A stretch of DNA of 46,814 nucleotides, from the NCBI GenBank assembly GCA_023443095.1, contig JAEZVV010000073.1, positions 1 to 46,814 on the forward strand, in the 5' to 3' direction. Of the stretch, positions 8,075 through 16,119 are shown piece by piece (the stretch's first letter is position 1; the number at the start of each line of letters is the position of its first letter). A model generated the notes under the pieces. The model saw only the letters and a program-made list of their open reading frames with translations, searched no databases and was not told the DNA's origin. The DNA is from Pseudomonadota bacterium (lineage in GTDB: Bacteria; Pseudomonadota; Gammaproteobacteria; Burkholderiales; Burkholderiaceae_F). The translations under genes were made by a program, and so were the position numbers.

Positions 8075-8118
8075 GGCACCCGCAGCTTCGAGCCCCGCAG
8101 CTTACCTGTCAGGTTTCC

Positions 8119-9144
8119 GTGACTTCCGACTGTCTTTCCCCAGATTCCCGCCGCGACCTCGCCCTGGCCTGGCTGGCGCCCCTCGTTTCCCGCTATTCGA
8201 TCGAGCTCGGATCGCTCGCGCCGGCCTCGGCCGACGCCAGCTTCCGCCGCTACTTCCGGGTTGCGGCCGGCGACAGCTCGCTGATCGTGATGGATGCGCC
8301 GCCCGACAAAGAGGACGTGCGGCCTTTCGTGCATGTGGCGGGCCTGATGGCCGAAGCCGGCCTGCACGTGCCGGAGGTGCTCGAGGCGGATGCGGATCAG
8401 GGTTTCCTGCTGCTCACCGACCTCGGCCGCGAGACCTACCTCGACGTCATTCGGGCGGACAACGCCGATGCCTTGATGGACGCCGCCATCGATGCCCTGG
8501 TGTGCTGGTAGCGGGCGAGCCGGCCGGGCGAACTGCCGCCCTACGATGAGGCGCTGCTGCGCCGCGAGTTGGGCCTGTTTCCCGAGTGGTACCTGGGGCG
8601 CCACCGCGGGCTGGTGCTCAACGACAAGCAGGCCGCGGTGCTGCAGGCGGTGTTCGACCGCATCGTCGCCAGCAACCTGGCGCAGGCGCAGGTCTACGTG
8701 CACCGCGACTACATGCCGCGCAACCTGATGCTGTCGCAACCGAACCCCGGCATCCTCGACTTCCAGGACGCGGCCTACGGCCCGATCAGCTACGACATCG
8801 CGTCGCTGCTGCGTGACGCTTTCCTCAGCTGGCCCGAGGAGCTCGTGCTCGACTGGACGATCCGCTACTGGGAGCGCGCGCGTGCCGCCCGCCTGCCGGT
8901 GCCGGACGATTTCGGCCAGTTCTGGCGCGATGTCGAATGGATGGGCTTGCAGCGCCACCTCAAGGTGCTCGGCATCTTCGCCCGCATCAACTACCGCGAC
9001 GGCAAGCCCAAGTACCTCGAGGACACGCCGCGCTTCATCACCTACGTGCGCAGCGTGATCGGCCGTTACGATGAACTGAAGCCGCTGGGCTGGGTGCTCG
9101 ACGCGGCCGAGGGTACGAAGCCCGTCTTCGGCCACACCTTCTGA
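8119..9144 (+). pseudogene. amgK: N-acetylmuramate/N-acetylglucosamine kinase AmgK, interrupted by in-frame TAG
   Basis: AmgK phosphorylates the anomeric position of MurNAc in the cell-wall recycling route completed by MurU. The frame runs from GTG at 8119 to TGA at 9142-9144 (341 codons), the usual family length, but codon 131 (8509-8511) is TAG. Reading resumes in the same frame with a normal family sequence (R-A-S-R-P-G-E-L-P-P-Y-D). The N-terminal part has the nucleotide-binding region. The part after the stop has the Brenner-type H-R-D-Y-x-P-R-N and L-D-F-Q-D catalytic and metal motifs. Homologues have, from memory, a W-Q at the stop, so CAG to TAG is the simplest origin. It may be a real null allele, a readthrough site or a sequence error. 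Intact murU follows 23 nt downstream. Confidence 0.85.
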
Positions 9145-9167
9145 GGCCCGCAAGCGGGCAGCGATCG

Positions 9168-9869
9168 ATGAAAGCACTGATACTGGCCGCCGGCCGCGGC
9201 GAACGGATGCGGCCCCTGACCGATGCCACGCCCAAGCCCCTGCTCAAGGCCGGCGGCCGCTCTCTGATCGAATGGCAGATCGCTGCCCTGGCGCGCGCCG
9301 GCATCACCGATTTCGTCATCAACACCGCCCACCTCGGCGCGGCTTTCCCGGCGCAGCTCGGCAACGGCGCCGGCCTCGGGGTGCGGATCGCTTATTCGCC
9401 CGAGGGCGAGGACGCGGCGGCCGCGCTCGAGACCCGCGGCGGCATCGTGCGCGCCCTGCCGCAGCTGGCCGGCGCCAGCGACGAGGCCTTTGTCGTGGTG
9501 GCGGGCGACATCGTCACCGATTTCGATTATTCGCGGCTGGCCGCACCGGCGGCGGCGATCGCGCGCGGCGAGATCGACGCCCACCTGGTCCTCGTGCCCA
9601 ACCCCGAGTTCCATCCGGGCGGCGACATGGCGCTGGTCAAAGGGCGGATCGCCCGCGCGCCCGCCCGCTTCACTTTCGCCAGCCTGGCGGTGTTTGCGCC
9701 GCGCATCTTCCGCGGCCTGCCCGCCGAACGCGCCAAGCTGTTTCCCTGGCTCTACGAGTTTGCCGACCGCGGCCGCGTGAGCGGCGAACTTTTCACCGGG
9801 CGCTGGGCCAATGTCGGCACGCCGCAGGAGCTGGTCCGGCTCGACGCCGAACTGGCAGAACTGACATGA
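9168..9869 (+). CDS. murU: N-acetylmuramate alpha-1-phosphate uridylyltransferase
   Basis: 233 aa. It makes UDP-MurNAc from MurNAc-1-phosphate and UTP, bypassing MurA/MurB and giving intrinsic resistance to fosfomycin in organisms that have it. The N-terminal signature L-A-A-G-R-G-x-R-M-x-P-L-T with downstream P-K-P-L is the nucleotidyltransferase pyrophosphorylase loop (residues 6-25). V-x-x-G-D-I-V-x-D holds the metal-binding aspartates, and W-x-N-V-G-T-P near the end is typical of the short MurU type. It follows amgK and overlaps ubiH by 4 nt (ATGA). Confidence 0.93.
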   Translation: MKALILAAGRGERMRPLTDATPKPLLKAGGRSLIEWQIAALARAGITDFVINTAHLGAAFPAQLGNGAGLGVRIAYSPEGEDAAAALETRGGIVRALPQLAGASDEAFVVVAGDIVTDFDYSRLAAPAAAIARGEIDAHLVLVPNPEFHPGGDMALVKGRIARAPARFTFASLAVFAPRIFRGLPAERAKLFPWLYEFADRGRVSGELFTGRWANVGTPQELVRLDAELAELT

Positions 9870-11017
9870 GCTTGCCGATCGCGATCCTCGGCGGCGGGCC
9901 GACCGGACTCCTGACCGCGCTCCTGCTGGCGCGGCGCCAGGTACCCAGCATCGTTTTCGACGCCCGTCCGCTCGACGAGGCCCGGCGCGACGCCCGCCTG
10001 CTCGCACTGTCGCGCGGAACCCTGCAGATCCTGGCGCCGCTGCTGCGTTTGCCGGCGGCCGAGACCGGACCGATCCGCGAAGTTTTCATCTCGTCGGCGG
10101 GTGAGTTCGGCCGTGCCGTGATTTCGGCGGCCGACCTCGGCGGCGAAGCCCTGGGCGCGACCATGCGTTACGGCGATCTGCTTGCCGCCTTGACGGCGGC
10201 AGTGGCGGCGCAGCCCGAGACCATCGCCGTGCGGCGGCCGGCGCGCGTGAACCGCGTCCTGCAGCGGCCGCAATCGGTCCTGGTCCAGATCGACGACGGC
10301 AGCGAGTTCGAGGCGGTGCTGGCGGCGAGCGCCGAAGGCATGGGGCTGGCGTCGACGCGGCCGCCGCGGCAGCTCGCCGTGGTCGGCGAGGCCGAGGTCG
10401 AAGGGGTGGTCGCGGGCGCCGCGATCGAGCGTTTCACGCGCGAAGGTCCGCTTGCCTTGCTGCCGCTGCCGGGGCGCCCGGCCCGGCCGGGAGCGCGCTG
10501 GATGTCTCTGGTGTGGTGTATGCCGCCCGAACTGGCGGAGCAGCGCTCGGACTGGAGCGAGGAGCGCTGGCGGACGCAGCTGCAGGAGATGCTCGGCCCG
10601 CGCCTGGCGCGCGTGCTGGCGCTCGAGGTCCGCGGGCGCTTCCCGCTGTTCGAGAGCGCGCGACGCGCGCTGTCCGACCGGCGTCTGGTTTATCTCGGCA
10701 ACTCGGCGCAGACCCTGCACCCGGTGGCGGGGCAGGGTTTCAACCTGGGCGTGCGCGATGCGCGCGATTTCGCCGAACGCGTGGCGGGGGCTTGTGCTGA
10801 TCGGGTAGACCCGCTGCGGGCGATTCCGGATTACGAGGTCTCGCGGCGTTTAGATCGCCGGGCTCTGTTGGCGCTCACTCGCAGCATGCCCGGCCTGTTT
10901 GCTCAGCGCTTCGCTCCGCTGGCGCTGGCGCGTTCGATCGGGATCACGGCGCTCGCGGTGTCGCCGCGGCTGCGTGCCGAACTCGCGCAGCTGCTCATGT
11001 TCGGCGTTCGCCTCTAG
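9866..11017 (+). CDS. ubiH: UbiH-type FAD-dependent ubiquinone biosynthesis hydroxylase
   Basis: 383 aa. This is a flavoprotein monooxygenase of the UbiH/UbiF/VisC/COQ6 family, which hydroxylates the benzoquinone ring during aerobic ubiquinone synthesis. The FAD-binding G-G-G-P-T-G is at residues 9-14. The second flavin motif reads G-N-S-A-Q-T-L-H-P-V-A-G-Q-G-F-N-L-G, nearly identical to the UbiH version (N instead of the D seen in many relatives). The start is the ATG at 9866, overlapping the murU TGA; the frame is open further upstream but only as an antisense-like extension through murU. The ring position it hydroxylates cannot be proved from sequence. Together with men genes at 41615-46571 it shows a dual quinone capacity. 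Confidence 0.8.
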   Translation: MSLPIAILGGGPTGLLTALLLARRQVPSIVFDARPLDEARRDARLLALSRGTLQILAPLLRLPAAETGPIREVFISSAGEFGRAVISAADLGGEALGATMRYGDLLAALTAAVAAQPETIAVRRPARVNRVLQRPQSVLVQIDDGSEFEAVLAASAEGMGLASTRPPRQLAVVGEAEVEGVVAGAAIERFTREGPLALLPLPGRPARPGARWMSLVWCMPPELAEQRSDWSEERWRTQLQEMLGPRLARVLALEVRGRFPLFESARRALSDRRLVYLGNSAQTLHPVAGQGFNLGVRDARDFAERVAGACADRVDPLRAIPDYEVSRRLDRRALLALTRSMPGLFAQRFAPLALARSIGITALAVSPRLRAELAQLLMFGVRL

Positions 11018-11099
11018 GCTGACGATGGTCGGGCGCGGTGGCGGGGTGACGCTTCGCTAGAATCGCAGGCCAAGCCGCTTCCTCCCTTTCCCCACGCTC

Positions 11100-12101
11100 A
11101 TGCGCATCGGTTTCCACGAGCTGCCGAACAACGTGTTCGTCGCGCCCATGGCGGGAGTGACGGACCGGCCGTACCGGCAGCTGTGCAAGAAGCTGGGCGC
11201 CGGTTACGCGGTGAGCGAGATGGCGGCGTCGAACCCGCGGCTGTGGGCGAGCGAAAAAACGACGCGCCGCCTCAACCACGACGGCGAGTCCGAACCCAAG
11301 GCGGTGCAGCTGGCGGGAGCCGATCCGGCCATGCTGGCCGAGGCGGCGCGTTTCAATGTCGCCCGCGGCGCGCAGATCATCGACATCAACATGGGTTGCC
11401 CGGCCAAGAAGGTATGCAACGTCGCCAGCGGTTCGGCGCTCTTGCGCGACGAGGACTTGGTGGCGCGCATCCTCGATGCGGTGGTGGCGGCGGTCGAGGT
11501 GCCGGTGACTCTCAAGTTCCGCACCGGCTGGGACCCCGAGCAGCGCAACGCGCTGGCGATCGCGCGCCGGGCCGAGCAGGCGGGCATCGCGATGCTGACC
11601 TTGCACGGCCGCACCCGTGCCTGCGCTTACCGCGGCCAGGCCGAATACGACACGATCCGCGCCGTCAAGGCCGCGGTGAGGATTCCGGTGGTGGCCAACG
11701 GCGACATCGACTCGCCAGCCAAGGCGCGGCAGGTGCTCGATTACACCGGCGCCGACGCAGTGATGATAGGCAGGGCTGCCCAGGGGCGGCCCTGGATTTT
11801 TCGTGAGGTGGTCCATTTTCTGGCCACCGGAGAAATGCTGCCGCCGCCGGCGACAGCCGAGGTGCGGGAACTGCTGCTGGCGCACCTCGACGACCACTAC
11901 CGCTTCTACGGCGAGGTGGCCGGAGTGCGCAGCGCGCGCAAGCACATCATCTGGTATGTGAGCGAGCTCGAGGGCGGGGAGGCCTTCTGTTCGCTCATGA
12001 ACCGGCTCGAGACCAGTGTCGAACAGGCGCGCGCCGTGGCCAGTTTTTTCGATCAATACCAATACGAACGCCTGCGTTTCGATGCGCCGGCGATGCACTG
12101 A
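11100..12101 (+). CDS. dusB: tRNA-dihydrouridine synthase B
   Basis: 333 aa. It is an FMN enzyme that reduces uridine to dihydrouridine in the tRNA D-loop. The N-terminal TIM barrel has A-P-M-A-G-V-T-D-x-P-Y-R, the Q-L-A-G segment, D-I-N-M-G-C-P-A-K-K with catalytic-loop C, K-F-R-T-G-W and the phosphate-binding N-G-D-I and I-G-R-A-A-Q-G-R-P-W-I-F that distinguish DusB. The length is standard. It is the first gene of the classic dusB-fis pair; a TAGAAT at about 11058 may be its -10 box. Confidence 0.96.
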   Translation: MRIGFHELPNNVFVAPMAGVTDRPYRQLCKKLGAGYAVSEMAASNPRLWASEKTTRRLNHDGESEPKAVQLAGADPAMLAEAARFNVARGAQIIDINMGCPAKKVCNVASGSALLRDEDLVARILDAVVAAVEVPVTLKFRTGWDPEQRNALAIARRAEQAGIAMLTLHGRTRACAYRGQAEYDTIRAVKAAVRIPVVANGDIDSPAKARQVLDYTGADAVMIGRAAQGRPWIFREVVHFLATGEMLPPPATAEVRELLLAHLDDHYRFYGEVAGVRSARKHIIWYVSELEGGEAFCSLMNRLETSVEQARAVASFFDQYQYERLRFDAPAMH

Positions 12102-12111
12102 GGGGAATGTT

Positions 12112-12420
12112 TTGGAACTGCCATCGAAGGCGCCCGAGAGCGTCGGGACCACTCTTGCCGAGGCGCCGGTTCGCGCCCGCAAGCCGCGCGGAGAAACGCT
12201 GGAACAATGCGTGCGGCGCAGCCTCGACGAATACTTCGAACAGCTCGACGGTTCCCGCCCCCACGCGCTGCACGAGATGGTCATCACCGCGGTCGAGCGA
12301 CCGCTGCTCGCCTTCGCCATGGAGCGCTGCGCGAACAACCAGTCGGCTGCGGCCGAACTGCTCGGAATCAATCGCAACACCCTGCGCAAGAAGCTGCAAC
12401 AACTGGGCCTGGCGCAATAA
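12112..12420 (+). CDS. fis: DNA-binding protein Fis
   Basis: 102 aa with a TTG start at 12112, chosen because GAGGGG lies six bases upstream and the dusB stop is only 10 nt away; the earlier ATG at 12107 is in another frame. The C-terminal half carries the Fis four-helix domain with the helix-turn-helix A-A-E-L-L-G-I-N-R-N-T-L-R-K-K-L near residues 82-97. The N-terminal ~30 residues are not conserved. Fis bends DNA and coordinates rRNA promoter activity and chromosome architecture in gammaproteobacteria; betaproteobacterial members are shorter and less studied. It is co-transcribed with dusB and probably purH (16-nt gap). Confidence 0.93.
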   Translation: MELPSKAPESVGTTLAEAPVRARKPRGETLEQCVRRSLDEYFEQLDGSRPHALHEMVITAVERPLLAFAMERCANNQSAAAELLGINRNTLRKKLQQLGLAQ

Positions 12421-12436
12421 GGAAAGGTAGATAGAC

Positions 12437-13990
12437 ATGCGCAAGCAGGCACTCATCAGCGTCTCCGACAAGACCGGCGTGGTCGACTTTGCCCGCGAAC
12501 TCGCGGGCCTGGGTTTCCACATTCTGTCGACCGGAGGCACCGCCAAGCTGCTCGCCGATTCCGGCATCGCGTGCCAGGAAGTCGCCGACTACACCGGTTT
12601 CCCGGAAATCCTCGACGGCCGGGTCAAGACGCTCAACCCGCGGATCCACGCCGGCCTGCTCGCGCGCCGCCCCGACCCGGCGCATATGGCCGCGCTCGAA
12701 CAACATCGGATCGACCCGATCGACGTGGTGGTGGTCAACCTCTACCCCTTCGAGCAGGCGATTGCCAAGCCCGGCTGCAGCTTCGAGGACGCGATCGAGA
12801 ACATCGACATCGGCGGTCCCGCGATGCTGCGCGCTTCGGCCAAGAACCATGAAAGCGTGGCGGTGGTGGTCGACCCCGCCGACTACGCCGGCGTCGTCGC
12901 CGAACTCAAGCAGGCCGGTGCCGTGAGCCCGGCCACCCGGCTCGCGCTGGCGAAGAAGGTCTTCGCCCATACCGCCCGCTACGACGGCATGATCGCCAAC
13001 TACCTCAGCTCGCTCGACGAGCAGGGCCAGCGCGGCGCTTTCCCCGAGGTCCTGACCCGCCAGTGGGTCAAGGTGCAGGACATGCGTTACGGCGAGAACC
13101 CGCATCAGGCCGCGGCTTTCTACCGCGAGCGCGTCGTTGCTCCCGGCCTACTCGCCGGCTACACCCAGCTGCAGGGCAAGGAACTCTCTTACAACAACAT
13201 CGCGGATGCCGATGCGGCGTGGGAGGCGGTGCGTTCGTTCGACACCCCGGCCTGCGTCATCATCAAACACGCCAACCCCTGCGGCGTGGCGCTCGGCCTC
13301 AACCCGGCCGAGGCCTATACCAAGGCCTTCAAGACCGACCCGACCTCGGCTTTCGGCGGCATCATCGCCTTCAACCGCGACGTCGACGGCGCGGCGGCGC
13401 AGCTGATCTCGAAGCAGTTCGCCGAGGTCATCATCGCCCCCGCTTTCACGGCCGAGGCCCTGGCGGTGTTTGCCACCAAGCCGAACCTGCGCCTGATGAC
13501 CGTCGCTCCGGGCGAGGCGCAGAACGACTTCGACTTCAAGCGCGTGGGCGGCGGCCTGCTGGTCCAGACCCCCGACGTCAAGGCGGTGGCCGAGGCGGAA
13601 CTGAAGGTGGTGACCGCCCTCGCGCCGACGCCGGCGCAGATGGCCGACCTGATGTTCGCCTGGCGCGTTGCCAAGTTCGTCAAGTCCAATACCATCACTT
13701 TCGCTCGCGACGGCATGACTCTCGGCGTGGGGGCGGGTCAGATGAGCCGGATCGATTCCGCGCGCATCGCCTCGATCAAAGCCAAGGAAGCGGGGCTCAC
13801 GCTGGCCGGCTCGGCGGCCGCGTCGGATGCGTTTTTCCCGTTCCGCGACGGGCTCGACGTGATCGTCGACGCCGGCGCCACCTGCGTGATCCAGCCCGGC
13901 GGTTCGGTGCGCGACGAAGAAGTGATCGCGGCGGCCAACGAGCGCGGCGTGGCGATGGTGTTCACCGGCACCCGCCACTTCCGCCACTGA
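12437..13990 (+). CDS. purH: Bifunctional AICAR transformylase/IMP cyclohydrolase
   Basis: 517 aa. It performs the last two steps of IMP synthesis. The N-terminal IMP cyclohydrolase domain (about 1-195) shows S-V-S-D-K-T-G, S-T-G-G-T-A, G-R-V-K-T-L-x-P-x-x-H and N-L-Y-P-F. The C-terminal transformylase domain has R-Y-G-E-N-P-H-Q, K-H-x-N-P-C-G (catalytic K-H), D-P-x-S-A-F-G-G and the closing F-T-G-x-R-H-F-R-H. The length matches the family exactly. A GGAAAGG ribosome binding site lies upstream. The gene is followed after 109 nt by tolB. Confidence 0.97.
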   Translation: MRKQALISVSDKTGVVDFARELAGLGFHILSTGGTAKLLADSGIACQEVADYTGFPEILDGRVKTLNPRIHAGLLARRPDPAHMAALEQHRIDPIDVVVVNLYPFEQAIAKPGCSFEDAIENIDIGGPAMLRASAKNHESVAVVVDPADYAGVVAELKQAGAVSPATRLALAKKVFAHTARYDGMIANYLSSLDEQGQRGAFPEVLTRQWVKVQDMRYGENPHQAAAFYRERVVAPGLLAGYTQLQGKELSYNNIADADAAWEAVRSFDTPACVIIKHANPCGVALGLNPAEAYTKAFKTDPTSAFGGIIAFNRDVDGAAAQLISKQFAEVIIAPAFTAEALAVFATKPNLRLMTVAPGEAQNDFDFKRVGGGLLVQTPDVKAVAEAELKVVTALAPTPAQMADLMFAWRVAKFVKSNTITFARDGMTLGVGAGQMSRIDSARIASIKAKEAGLTLAGSAAASDAFFPFRDGLDVIVDAGATCVIQPGGSVRDEEVIAAANERGVAMVFTGTRHFRH

Positions 13991-13997
13991 AGTTGAT

Positions 13998-14037
13998 GCG
14001 GTCGGCGCTGCGATCCGAAAGGCGTAGCGCCGACTGC
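13998..14037 (+). terminator. Long hairpin after purH (no T tract)
   Basis: A 15-bp stem with two G-T pairs (13998-14012 with 14023-14037, loop of ten) starts 8 nt after the purH stop. Only TTT follows, so intrinsic termination is doubtful. A second hairpin with a TTCG loop (14068-14085, 7-bp stem) sits 15 nt before the tolB ATG. Together they fill the whole purH-tolB gap. Confidence 0.4.
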
Positions 14038-14099
14038 GGATTTGTGCGCTGAGGATTTCCCTGAACTCGCGGCCTTCGGGCCGCGCACCCAGAGGCAGC

Positions 14100-15422
14100 A
14101 TGTCTATACTCGACTCGATGTTTCCCTTTGAAGTGATTTCCCGCGGTCGGCGTGCCCTGTGTGCGGCGGCCGTTTGTGTTCCCTGGGCAATCGCCGCCAC
14201 GCCTGCGCTGGCGCAGCTGAGGGTCGAGATCACAGGCGTCGGCGCCAACCAGTTTCCGATCGCGGTAGCCAACTTCGCCGGCGACGGCCAGTCCCCGGTC
14301 GACATTGCCCGTGTCATCCGCGACGACCTCGCCCGCAGCGGCGCTTTCCGCAACGTCGACGCCGGCGCCGCGCCGCTGCCCGACACCGCCGCGCCCGATC
14401 TCGCGTCGTGGAAGTCGCGCGGAGCCGATGCGCTGGTGATCGGTTCGGTCAACCGCCTGGCCGACGGCCGCTTCGACGTGCGCTTCCGGCTGTTCGACGC
14501 GGTCAAGCAGGCCCAGCTCGACGGCCTGGCCTTCGTCGCCCCGGCGGCCGACCTGCGCCTGACTGCGCACCGCATCGCCGACCGCATCTACGAAAAGCTC
14601 ACCGGCATTCCGGGCGTGTTTGCGACCCGGATCGCTTACGTGGTCCAGCATTCGCCCAGCGCCTACGAGCTGGTGGTGGCCGATTCCGACGGCGCCAACG
14701 CGCAGACTGCGTTGAAGAGCCGCGAACCGATCATCTCCCCCACCTGGTCACCCGACGGCGGCCGGCTCGCGTATGTCTCGTTCGAGAGCCGCAAACCGGT
14801 GGTCTACGTGCACCAGCTCGCCAACGGCCAGCGCCGCGTGGTGGCGAACTTCAAGGGCAATAACAGCGCGCCCGCTTTCAGCCCCGACGGCAAGATGCTG
14901 GCGGTGGCGCTCACGCGCGACGGCCTGACCCAGGTCTACTTGATGAATGCCGACGGCTCCGGCGTGCGCCGCTTCACCCAGAGTTCGGGCATCGATACCG
15001 AACCGGTGTTCAGCCCGGACGGCAAGTTTGTCTATTTCACGTCGGACCGCGGCGGTGGCCCGCAGATCTACCGCCAGCCGGTCGACGGCGGTGCGGCCCA
15101 GCGAGTGACCTTCGGCGGCGATTACGCGATCAGCCCCGACCTCAGCCCCGATGGCAAGCAGCTGGCCTACATTGCCCGCCGCGGCGGCCGGTTCCAGACC
15201 ATGCTGATGGATCTGGCGAGCGGCCAGGAAATCCCGCTGACCGACACCGCCAAAGACGAATCTCCCAGTTTCGCGCCCAACGGCAAACTGCTGCTCTATG
15301 CCACCGAGGTGGGTGGGCGCGGCGTGTTGGGCACGGTTTCGGCCGACGGCCGCGTTCGCACCCGACTGACCGGCCCGTCCGGCGATGTCCGCGAACCGAC
15401 CTGGGGTCCTCTCATCAAGTAG
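14100..15422 (+). CDS. tolB: Tol-Pal system periplasmic protein TolB
   Basis: 440 aa. TolB is the periplasmic beta-propeller that binds Pal and takes part in outer-membrane constriction during division. A signal peptide ends near A-L-A-Q (about residue 39). The TolB N-terminal alpha/beta domain (about 40-170) is followed by six propeller blades marked by repeating S-P-D-G-x-x-L-A-Y and F-S-P-D-G-K-x-x-x-x-T segments. AGAGG lies 4 nt before the ATG; a second ATG six codons in would also leave a full signal peptide. It begins a tolB-pal-cpoB run. tolQ, tolR and tolA, normally just upstream, are absent from this window. Confidence 0.95.
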   Translation: MSILDSMFPFEVISRGRRALCAAAVCVPWAIAATPALAQLRVEITGVGANQFPIAVANFAGDGQSPVDIARVIRDDLARSGAFRNVDAGAAPLPDTAAPDLASWKSRGADALVIGSVNRLADGRFDVRFRLFDAVKQAQLDGLAFVAPAADLRLTAHRIADRIYEKLTGIPGVFATRIAYVVQHSPSAYELVVADSDGANAQTALKSREPIISPTWSPDGGRLAYVSFESRKPVVYVHQLANGQRRVVANFKGNNSAPAFSPDGKMLAVALTRDGLTQVYLMNADGSGVRRFTQSSGIDTEPVFSPDGKFVYFTSDRGGGPQIYRQPVDGGAAQRVTFGGDYAISPDLSPDGKQLAYIARRGGRFQTMLMDLASGQEIPLTDTAKDESPSFAPNGKLLLYATEVGGRGVLGTVSADGRVRTRLTGPSGDVREPTWGPLIK

Positions 15423-15450
15423 CAACGCACCGTCTATCAGGAGAATTCGA

Positions 15451-15999
15451 ATGAAACTCACGTCCACTTTGCGCGCCCTTCTGGCCGCCGCTGCCATCGC
15501 CACCCTGGCGGCCGGCTGCTCGTCGGTCCCGCTCGACGAAACCCCCACCGCCCCGATCGTCGACAAGAGCAAGGACGCGGCTGCGGGCGGCGCCGACCCG
15601 CGCTCCGTCGCCAAGGTCGACACCACCGGCGGCGCGGCGGTCGATCCCTTCAACGACCCGGCCAACCCGCTGTCCAAGCGCAGCATCTACTTCGACTTCG
15701 ACAGCTACAGCGTCAAGCCCGAGTACCAGTCGGTGGTCGAAACCCACGCCCGTTACCTGGCCGCCAACAAGGCCAAGAAAATCGTGGTCGAAGGCAATAC
15801 CGACGATCGCGGTGGCCGCGAATACAACCTGGCCCTGGGCCAGAAGCGTTCGGAAGCGGTCAAGCAGCGCCTGCAGCTGCTGGGCGTGAGCGATGCGCAA
15901 GTCGAAACCGTCAGCTTCGGCAAGGAAAAGCCCAAGGCCAGCGGCAATACCGAAGAAGCGTTCGCTCAGAACCGCCGCGCTGATATCGTTTATAAGTAA
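15451..15999 (+). CDS. pal: Peptidoglycan-associated lipoprotein Pal
   Basis: 182 aa. It is an outer-membrane lipoprotein that binds peptidoglycan and partners TolB. The lipobox L-A-A-G-C gives C23 as the lipidated residue. A ~60-residue flexible linker leads to the OmpA-like domain (about 78-182) with Y-F-D-F-D, V-E-G-N-T-D-D-R-G, the peptidoglycan-binding N-L-A-L-G-x-x-R and the closing N-R-R-A-D-I-V. AGGAG lies 7 nt before the ATG. A start further upstream in the same frame would run into tolB and spoil the signal peptide. Confidence 0.97.
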   Translation: MKLTSTLRALLAAAAIATLAAGCSSVPLDETPTAPIVDKSKDAAAGGADPRSVAKVDTTGGAAVDPFNDPANPLSKRSIYFDFDSYSVKPEYQSVVETHARYLAANKAKKIVVEGNTDDRGGREYNLALGQKRSEAVKQRLQLLGVSDAQVETVSFGKEKPKASGNTEEAFAQNRRADIVYK

Positions 16000-16006
16000 G
16001 CCTTCG

Positions 16007-16107
16007 GTGCGCCGATCTCGGCGGCGCACTGCCGGCGGAACGGATCAGACCAGGCGCCGCCGCCTGGTCGCGATGACAAAGCGACCGCTAGCCGGTCGCT
16101 TTGTTTT
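16007..16107 (+). terminator. Three consecutive hairpins between pal and cpoB
   Basis: Three perfect stem-loops are stacked in 100 nt: 8 bp at 16007-16029, 9 bp at 16048-16069, and 12 bp at 16076-16104 (loop CTAGC) followed by a TTTT run to 16107. The last has intrinsic-terminator form but lies only 12 nt before the cpoB ATG, so it probably attenuates or protects mRNA rather than ending the operon completely. Confidence 0.55.
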
Positions 16108-16119
16108 GGAGAGAATTCG

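Noticed and set aside
8569..9144. Treating the second half of amgK as an independent gene starting at TTG
   Set aside because: It lacks the ATP-binding N-terminal lobe and is in frame with the first half; a nonsense-interrupted single gene is simpler.
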